A DNA stretch of 6,408 nucleotides from DASSUC01 sp035649895 (lineage in GTDB: Bacteria > Actinomycetota > Actinomycetes > Mycobacteriales > Micromonosporaceae), in contig DASRIS010000169.1 in NCBI GenBank assembly GCA_035649895.1, forward strand, positions 1 to 6,408, in the 5' to 3' direction. Made by a program: the position numbers and the translations under genes. How positions within the stretch are numbered: position 1 is the stretch's first letter; every line of letters starts with the position of its first letter. The notes under the pieces were generated by a model, which made no database searches, was not told the origin of the DNA, and saw only the letters and a program-made list of their open reading frames with translations. Below, piece after piece: positions 1 through 4,413 of the stretch.

Positions 1-1
1 A

Positions 2-109
2 GCAGGCATGCGGGCCCCCGCGAGCGGGCGGACCACAGCGGGCATGCAGGCCTCAGCGAGCGGGCGGACCACAGCGGGCGCGCGGGCCTCAGCGAGCGCG
101 GGCCGTGAA
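2..109. repeat. 36-bp tandem repeat, about three copies, overlapping the 3' end of an ABC ATPase gene
   Basis: Three consecutive 36-bp units are visible at 2-37, 38-73 and 74-109. Units 1 and 2 agree at 32 of 36 positions. Unit 3 matches unit 2 at 22 of its first 25 bases and then diverges into coding sequence. Each unit carries a GCGGGC or GCAGGC start, a GGCC core and a GCGAGCG segment, and the first two end in GGCGGACCACA. The TGA stop of the minus-strand ABC ATPase (complement of 89-91) lies in unit 3, and unit 2 has the same TCA in register at 53-55. This suggests that the extreme 3' end of the gene plus its downstream flank was duplicated in tandem. The array may continue to the left of the window. 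There are no spacers between units, so it is not CRISPR-like. A role in transcript ending is possible but not shown. Confidence 0.85.
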
Positions 110-931
110 GCGGCCGTCCACATACTCGACCCGCAGCGGCAGGCCGAACGCCTTCGACAGGTGCTCGCTGGTGACGGTGTCGGTGAGCAGCCCCTGCGCG
201 ACCACCGACCCCTCCCGCAGCAGCAGTGCGTGGGTGAACCCGGCGGGTATCTCCTCGACATGGTGGGTGACCAGGACCAGGGCCGGGGCGTCCGGGTCGT
301 ACGCCAGGTCGGTCAGGCGCTGTAGCAGCTCCTCCCGGCCGCCCAGGTCGAGCCCTGCCGCGGGCTCGTCCAACAGCAGCAGCTCCGGGTCGGTCATCAG
401 GGAGCGGGCGAGCTGCACCCGCTTGCGCTCCCCCTCGGAGAGGGTGCCGTACGGTCGGTCGGCCACGGACGCCACGCCCAGCTGGTCGAGCAGCGCCCGG
501 GCCCGGATCTCGTCCACCGGGTCGTAGCGCTCCCGGAACCGGCCCACCACCGCCCAGGAGGCGGTGAGCACCACGTCCTGCACGATCTCGTCCGGCGGGA
601 CGCGTTCGGCCAGGGCGAGGGTGGCAAAGCCCACCCGGGTACGCAGCTCCGCCAGCTCCGTACGGCCGAGCCGCTCGCCGAGCACGTGCACCGTGCCCCC
701 GCTCGGGTGCAGGCGGGCCGCGGCGAGGTTGAGCAGTGTGGTCTTGCCGGCGCCGTTGGGGCCCAGGACCACCCACCGCTCGTCCAGCTCGACCCGCCAG
801 GTGACGTCGCGCAGGAGGTACGTGTCGCCCCGGCGCACGGTGACCCGGTCGGCCGCGATGACGAGGTCTGGGTCGACCGGCCTGTCCTTCTGGTCGCCAC
901 GGGGTCGCGCAACGGGCACCCGACAATCCAA
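89..931 (-). CDS. Stand-alone ABC transporter ATP-binding protein, COG1119 (YlmA/ModF/PhrA-like)
   Basis: This is a single ABC nucleotide-binding domain, about 280 aa, that hydrolyses ATP; its partner and substrate are unknown. Walker A GPNGAGKT is at residues 57-64, the signature LSEGERKR at 164-171, Walker B LLLLDEP at 184-190, the D-loop GLD at 193-195 and the H-loop VTHH at 221-224. The VTHHVEEIP stretch and the ALAERVPPDE stretch (107-115) are typical of the COG1119 group, whose members are often encoded without a permease. No canonical Q-loop glutamine is seen at the usual place (residues 101-110 read GFATLALAER). The start is uncertain. The longest frame begins at TTG (929-931), and a GTG four codons later (917-919) has a weak GGA seven bases upstream. 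ATGs at 933-935 and 952-954 are out of frame. The gene is divergent from the exporter pair and ends inside the 36-bp repeat. Family call is firm; physiological role is unknown. Confidence 0.9.
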   Translation of the reverse strand: MDCRVPVARPRGDQKDRPVDPDLVIAADRVTVRRGDTYLLRDVTWRVELDERWVVLGPNGAGKTTLLNLAAARLHPSGGTVHVLGERLGRTELAELRTRVGFATLALAERVPPDEIVQDVVLTASWAVVGRFRERYDPVDEIRARALLDQLGVASVADRPYGTLSEGERKRVQLARSLMTDPELLLLDEPAAGLDLGGREELLQRLTDLAYDPDAPALVLVTHHVEEIPAGFTHALLLREGSVVAQGLLTDTVTSEHLSKAFGLPLRVEYVDGRFTARAR

Positions 932-984
932 CCATGCGTGACAGCCTCAACCATGGGTGACGGGGCCAAGTATCGTGAGGCGCC
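929..984. promoter_or_regulatory. Divergent promoter region with a 14-bp direct repeat and a candidate operator palindrome
   Basis: CAACCATGSGTGAC occurs at 929-942 and again at 948-961, differing at one base and offset by 19 bp. The second copy lies within an imperfect palindrome, TCAACCATGGGTGA (947-960, 12 of 14 positions symmetric). Next to it, TATCGT (971-976) fits an actinobacterial TANNNT -10 box for the plus-strand gene. It lies 8 bp before the GTG at 985, which could allow a leaderless or very short-leader transcript. On the opposite strand GATACT (974-969) could serve as an overlapping -10 for the minus-strand ATPase. No good -35 is evident for either. The repeats would suit a dimeric regulator controlling one or both genes; that is inference. 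GAGG at 977-980 is a possible ribosome-binding site, only 4 nt from the GTG. Confidence 0.5.
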
Positions 985-2079
985 GTGACAGCAGTCCTCG
1001 AGATCCAGGGGCTCCGGAAGACGTACCGGAGCCTGCGCCGCAGCCCTCGCCGCGCGCTCGACGGCTTCGACATGGTCGTCGAGCCGGGCCAGGTGCACGG
1101 CTTCCTCGGCCCCAACGGATCCGGCAAGACAACCACCCTGCGTACGCTGCTGGGCCTGGTGCGCCCCAACGGCGGCCGGATGAGCATCCTCGGCCAGGAG
1201 GTGCCCGCGGCCCTGCCAGACGTGATCGGCCGGGTGGGCGCGATCGTGGAGAGCCCGCAGTTCTTCGCCAACTTCTCCGGCCGGCGTACCCTCGGGCTGC
1301 TCGCCACGGCGGGCGGTGTCGCCGACCGCCGGGTGGACGAGGTGCTGGAGCTGGTCGGCCTGCGCGACCGGGCCGGCGAGCGGGTCAGGACGTACTCGCT
1401 GGGCATGAAGCAGCGCCTGGCAGTGGCCTCGGCCCTGCTGAAGTCACCGGAGCTGCTGATCCTTGACGAGCCGGCGAACGGCCTGGACCCGGCCGGCATC
1501 CGGGAGATGCGCGACATGATGCGCGGCCTGGCCGCCTCCGGCGTGACCGTCGTGCTCTCCAGCCACATCCTCGGCGAGGTGCAGCAGATCTGCGACTCCG
1601 TCACGATCATCTCGCGCGGCCGCCGGGTCGCGTCCGGACCGGTCGCTGAGGTGATCGCCGGGCAGGACCGCGGCGAGTACCGGGTCAGGGTGGCCGGCGA
1701 CCAGGCCGCCGCCGTCCGGGTCCTCACCGAGGCGGGGGCTCGGGTGGCCGGCAGGGACGACCATCTCGTGGTGTCGGACCTCACCGACCCGGCCTGGGTC
1801 ACCCGCACGCTCGCGGGGCGCGAGCTGTGGCTCACCGAGCTGACCCCGCTGACCCGCGACCTGGAGAGCGTCTTCCTCGAGCTCACCGGCACCACCCCGG
1901 AGCCGGGGCACGCCCGGCAGGTCGACGAGGCGTACCGCCCGGGCAACGGCGCCCCCGGCGCAGCGCCGGCCACGCAGCCGGATACGCCGGACACGCAGCT
2001 GGACGAGCCAGCGACACCGACCCTGCCCGCGGCCGCCGCCGGGCCGGTCGCCCCGACAGCCGCGGAGGAGCGGGCATGA
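985..2079 (+). CDS. ABC-2 type exporter, ATP-binding subunit
   Basis: This is the cytoplasmic ATPase of a two-gene ABC exporter; it powers the permease encoded directly downstream. Domain order: Walker A GPNGSGKTT at residues 42-50, a Q-loop glutamine at 92 (ESPQFF), signature YSLGMKQR at 137-144, Walker B LLILDEP at 157-163, D-loop GLD at 166-168 and H-loop His194 in LSSHILGE. The YSLGMKQR signature and ESPQFF Q-loop are typical of the CcmA/NatA/BcrA-like (DrrA-related) exporter group. Residues from about 228 to 302 form the usual C-terminal regulatory fold. Residues 303-364 are a Pro/Ala/Thr-rich, probably disordered tail not needed for catalysis. The GTG start has GAGG 4 nt upstream and possibly a leaderless promoter. 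The last codons overlap the permease start (ATGA), implying translational coupling. Substrate is unknown; antibiotic/peptide export or self-immunity is possible but not shown. Confidence 0.93.
   Translation: MTAVLEIQGLRKTYRSLRRSPRRALDGFDMVVEPGQVHGFLGPNGSGKTTTLRTLLGLVRPNGGRMSILGQEVPAALPDVIGRVGAIVESPQFFANFSGRRTLGLLATAGGVADRRVDEVLELVGLRDRAGERVRTYSLGMKQRLAVASALLKSPELLILDEPANGLDPAGIREMRDMMRGLAASGVTVVLSSHILGEVQQICDSVTIISRGRRVASGPVAEVIAGQDRGEYRVRVAGDQAAAVRVLTEAGARVAGRDDHLVVSDLTDPAWVTRTLAGRELWLTELTPLTRDLESVFLELTGTTPEPGHARQVDEAYRPGNGAPGAAPATQPDTPDTQLDEPATPTLPAAAAGPVAPTAAEERA
2064..2070 (+). promoter_or_regulatory. Strong ribosome-binding site of the permease gene
   Basis: GGAGGAG lies 5 nt before the ATG at 2076, inside the last codons of the upstream ATPase gene. 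It fixes this ATG as the permease start. The same reading frame stays open upstream to 1827, but that extension (Arg/Pro/Gly-rich) is an out-of-frame reading of the ATPase gene. Confidence 0.85.
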
Positions 2080-3095
2080 ACCTGGTACGCGCCGAGTGGC
2101 GGCGGTTCTTCGCCCGCCGCTTCACCCGGCTGATGGTCGTCACCGTCCTGGTCATCCTCGGCCTGATCGGGCTCGGCGTGGCGGGGAGCACGCAGCAGCC
2201 AGGCCCAGGCGCGGTCGCGGAGGCCGAGCGGATCGCCGCCGAGCAACGGGCGCAGATCGCCGAGGCGCGCCGGCAGTGCGAGGCCGCCCAGAGCGGCAGT
2301 GCGTCAGGCGGGTCGAACGAGAAGTTCGGCCAGCTGCCGCCCGGGGAGACCTGCGCGACGATGTTCCGCGACGACCACGCGACGGCCGAGAACTTCATGC
2401 CGAACGTGTTCAGCTTCCGCGACGAGGCACCGGCCATGCTGATGGTCTTCGGGGGCGTGCTGGCGCTGTTCGCCTTTGCGGTGGGCGCCTCGTTCATCGG
2501 CGCGGAGTGGAGCTCCGGCGGCATCATGAACCTGCTGCTGTGGCGCCCGCGCCGGGTCCCGGTGCTCACCGGCAAGCTGGTCACCCTGCTCGCGGCGGTG
2601 ACCGCCACCTGGCTGGTGCTGGTGGCCGGCTGGGTGGCCCTGCTGTGGGGAATCGCCGCCTTCCGCGGCCGGACCGGCACCATCACCTCGGGCGTGGTCC
2701 AGTCGATGGCGCTCACCAGCCTGCGGTCGCTGGCCCTGGTGCTGGCGGCCGCAGTCGTCGGGTTCGGCGTCGCCTCGCTCGGGCGCAACACGGCAACGGC
2801 GCTGGGGGTGGCCGTCGGGTACGTGGTCGTGCTGGAGATCGGCACCCGGATCGTGCTCGAGATCGCCGAGGTGATCAAGCCGGAGCGATGGTTCCTGTCC
2901 AGCTATGCCGTGGCGTGGCTGAACAAGAAGGTCACCTTCAACGAGTGGCGGCACTGCCGCTACGACACCACAGGCAGCTGCGAGTCGTACGCCTGGACCA
3001 TCGACATGAGCCAGGCGGCGCTGGTGTTCGGCGCGATCCTCATGGTCGTGCTCGGGACGGCGTTTCTCGCTTTCCGGCGGCGCGACGTGACGTAG
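2076..3095 (+). CDS. ABC-2 type exporter, membrane permease subunit
   Basis: This is a 339-aa integral membrane protein that should form the transport path for the ATPase encoded just upstream, with a 4-bp ATGA overlap. Six hydrophobic segments are seen at about residues 17-37, 118-140, 167-192, 213-235, 240-262 and 312-333. With the Arg-rich N-terminus inside, the segment GAEWSSGGIMNLLLWRP (142-158) falls in the cytoplasm; EWSSG followed by NLL is a hallmark of ABC-2 permeases and probably contacts the ATPase. The first outer loop (38-117) is large, with an Ala/Glu/Arg-rich helical or coiled-coil stretch (47-72) and Cys68 and Cys93. The last outer loop (263-311) holds Cys294 and Cys302. The protein ends with a basic cytoplasmic tail, RRRDVT. 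The TAG stop lies inside the palindrome shared with the convergent ROK gene. Substrate cannot be read from the sequence. Confidence 0.9.
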   Translation: MNLVRAEWRRFFARRFTRLMVVTVLVILGLIGLGVAGSTQQPGPGAVAEAERIAAEQRAQIAEARRQCEAAQSGSASGGSNEKFGQLPPGETCATMFRDDHATAENFMPNVFSFRDEAPAMLMVFGGVLALFAFAVGASFIGAEWSSGGIMNLLLWRPRRVPVLTGKLVTLLAAVTATWLVLVAGWVALLWGIAAFRGRTGTITSGVVQSMALTSLRSLALVLAAAVVGFGVASLGRNTATALGVAVGYVVVLEIGTRIVLEIAEVIKPERWFLSSYAVAWLNKKVTFNEWRHCRYDTTGSCESYAWTIDMSQAALVFGAILMVVLGTAFLAFRRRDVT

Positions 3096-3114
3096 CGGGC
3101 CCGGCTACGACACG
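3086..3114. terminator. Probable bidirectional terminator containing both convergent stop codons
   Basis: A 29-bp near-perfect palindrome pairs CGTG (3086-3089) with CACG (3111-3114) and CGTAGC (3091-3096) with GCTACG (3104-3109). There is one A-A mismatch (3090/3110), and the 7-nt loop is GGGCCCG. The permease stop TAG (3093-3095) and the ROK stop (complement of 3105-3107) occupy matching positions on the two arms. No T-run follows on either side, so it would be the U-less hairpin type often proposed in actinobacteria. The structure is seen directly; the terminator role is inferred from the convergent position. Confidence 0.65.
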
Positions 3115-4280
3115 GTCGAGCCGAACACCTCCTCGCGCACCGCGTCCAGCGCGGTGACCAGCGCCCCGTGCAGGACCGGCTCGGGCTCGGCGCGGGTGAC
3201 CACCACCCGCGGTGACACCGGCGCGATCGCGGCGACCTCGTGCTGCACCCGACCGGCCAGCGCATCCCCGCCGGCCTGGCCCACCTCGCCGGCGAGCACC
3301 ACCAGCTCCGGGTCGAGCACCACGCAGACCGAGGCGACGCCGAGCGCGAGGCGGCGGGCGACCTCGTCCAGCACCGGGCCGCCACGGGTGCCCGCGGCGA
3401 CCGCGGCGGCGACCGCGTCCGCCCCGGTGGCGGCGCGGAAGCCGTGCTCCCGGGCCACCGCGCGGGCCGCCTCGAGGCTGGCGAGCTGCTGGAAGGCGCC
3501 CTTGCCGCGGCGGGTCAGCCCGCGCGGGATGGGCGCGCCGGGCACCGGCAGGTAGCCGATCTCACCCGCCGCGCCGGCGGAGCCCCGGTGCAGCCGGCCA
3601 CCGAGCACCACGGCCAGGCCGACGCCGCGGGAGACCCAGACCAGGACGAAGTCGGGTACGCCCCGGGCGGCCCCGTTGTGCGCCTCGGCGACCGCCGCGA
3701 GGTTCACGTCGTTCTCGAAGACCACCGGGATGCGCAGGTCCTCGCGGAGGGCGGCGAGCAGGCCGCGGTGCCAGCGCGGCAGGTCGACCGCGAAGGCGAT
3801 GTCGCCGGTGGCCGGGTCCACCAGGCCCGGGCTGCCCAGCACGACCCGGCGGACCGTGCTGACGTCGGCCCGGGCCCGCTCGGCGGCCCGGACCACGGCC
3901 TCGTGCACCACGCCGACCGGGTCGTCGCTGTCCTGTGTGGACTGCTCCACCCGGCCGACCATCGCGCCGGTGATGTCGGCGCAGGCGGCGACCACCCGGT
4001 CCGGCCCGACGTCCACGCCGACCACGTGCGCGCTGTCCGGGACGACCGCGTAGAGCTGGGCGTTCGGGCCGCGCCCGCCGGCGAGCTCGCCGACCCGGCT
4101 GACCAGCCCGCGCTCCTCCAGCCGTTCGACCAGCTGGGACGCGGTCACCTTGGACAGGCCGGTCAGCTCGCCGAGCTGGGACCGGGTCAGCGGGCCGCGG
4201 TCGACCAGCAGCTCGAGGGCGGCGCGGTCGTTGAGCGCCCGCAGCAGCCGCGGTGTCCCCGGTCGGCGCTCAGAACTCAT
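3105..4280 (-). CDS. ROK-family transcriptional regulator with degenerate sugar-kinase fold
   Basis: This 391-aa protein has the length and layout of NagC/XylR-type ROK regulators, which bind DNA and respond to a sugar or related ligand. An N-terminal winged helix-turn-helix spans about residues 12-62 (GPLTRSQLGELTGLSKVTAS), followed by the GGRGPNA linker (68-74). The ROK fold follows, with GVDVGPD at 88-94, GSPGLVDPATG at 149-159, END at 189-191 and GSAGAAGEIGY at 233-243. The phosphate-binding GGT of active ROK kinases is replaced by GPD. The zinc site is absent: Tyr243 takes the usual His position, and residues 243-272 contain no Cys or His. Sugar phosphorylation is therefore unlikely and regulation more likely, although ligand binding may be kept. 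The ATG at 4278-4280 gives a normal ROK N-terminus; only GGGG is present as a possible ribosome-binding site. No sugar transport or catabolism gene is in view, so the target is unknown. Confidence 0.92.
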   Translation of the reverse strand: MSSERRPGTPRLLRALNDRAALELLVDRGPLTRSQLGELTGLSKVTASQLVERLEERGLVSRVGELAGGRGPNAQLYAVVPDSAHVVGVDVGPDRVVAACADITGAMVGRVEQSTQDSDDPVGVVHEAVVRAAERARADVSTVRRVVLGSPGLVDPATGDIAFAVDLPRWHRGLLAALREDLRIPVVFENDVNLAAVAEAHNGAARGVPDFVLVWVSRGVGLAVVLGGRLHRGSAGAAGEIGYLPVPGAPIPRGLTRRGKGAFQQLASLEAARAVAREHGFRAATGADAVAAAVAAGTRGGPVLDEVARRLALGVASVCVVLDPELVVLAGEVGQAGGDALAGRVQHEVAAIAPVSPRVVVTRAEPEPVLHGALVTALDAVREEVFGSTVS

Positions 4281-4289
4281 CTGGTGAAC

Positions 4290-4307
4290 CCCAAAGTCTC
4301 CTTAAGG
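4290..4307. promoter_or_regulatory. Candidate operator (imperfect inverted repeat) upstream of the ROK gene
   Basis: CCCAAAG (4290-4296) and CTTAAGG (4301-4307) form arms matching at 5 of 7 positions around a TCTC spacer. The right arm with its preceding base makes the perfect palindrome CCTTAAGG (4300-4307). The site is 10-27 bases upstream of the ROK start codon and is more AT-rich than its surroundings. ROK repressors commonly bind AT-rich palindromes near their own promoters, so autoregulation is plausible. This is inference from symmetry and position. Confidence 0.4.
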
Positions 4308-4326
4308 TGCGGTCGGCCTACCGCAC
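4307..4326. other. Perfect 7-bp hairpin in the gap between gdh and the ROK gene
   Basis: GTGCGGT (4307-4313) and ACCGCAC (4320-4326) are perfect inverted repeats around a 6-nt loop. The hairpin abuts the candidate ROK operator. It could be a U-less terminator for the upstream dehydrogenase transcript, a leader structure of the ROK mRNA, or a second protein-binding site; the sequence does not decide between them. Confidence 0.4.
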
Positions 4327-4351
4327 TGCGAAGCGTACGGCGGACCGACCA

Positions 4352-4379
4352 GGCCCTGCCTCGATCGACAAGACAGGCC
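4352..4379 (-). terminator. Possible weak terminator hairpin downstream of gdh
   Basis: CCTGCC (4355-4360) can pair with GACAGG (4372-4377), with one G-U pair in the RNA, and the stem extends by two pairs past a bulge at 4354. The 11-nt loop contains the palindrome TCGATCGA (4361-4368). It lies about 35 bp past the gdh stop on the minus strand. There is no U-run, so the call is tentative. The rest of the 4281-4413 gap shows no gene and no clear promoter; TACGCT (4337-4332, minus) fits a TANNNT -10 but has no good -35 partner. Confidence 0.25.
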
Positions 4380-4413
4380 CGGTCGACCCGCGGATGAGCG
4401 GCGATGGGACGCG

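Noticed and set aside
2..109. Short repeat of CRISPR-like length (36 bp)
   Set aside because: The units are directly adjacent with no unique spacers and diverge progressively, so this is a tandem duplication.
8..325. Plus-strand open frame of 105 codons at the left edge with repeated ASGRTTAG units
   Set aside because: The repeats only reflect the 36-bp DNA repeat, and the rest is antisense to the ABC ATPase; no convincing ribosome-binding site or domain.
1883..2954. Minus-strand open frames opposite the permease gene (331 and 216 codons)
   Set aside because: Low-complexity Ser/Thr/Pro- or Gln/His-rich translations with no motif. The plus strand encodes a coherent six-helix permease with a strong ribosome-binding site.
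89..3095. A single operon or three-component transporter made of both ATPases and the permease
   Set aside because: The two ATPase genes are divergent and belong to different ABC subfamilies; only the plus-strand ATPase overlaps the permease gene.
985..4280. A new regulated system joining the exporter pair and the ROK regulator
   Set aside because: The genes are convergent with an apparent terminator between them. Nothing in the window ties the ROK protein to the exporter promoter: its candidate operator does not resemble the repeat at 929-961.
3240..4397. Long plus-strand open frame of 385 codons antisense to the ROK gene
   Set aside because: Its composition (Ala/Gly/Arg/His-rich, no recognisable domain) is that of a GC-rich shadow. 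The opposite strand encodes a clear full-length ROK protein.
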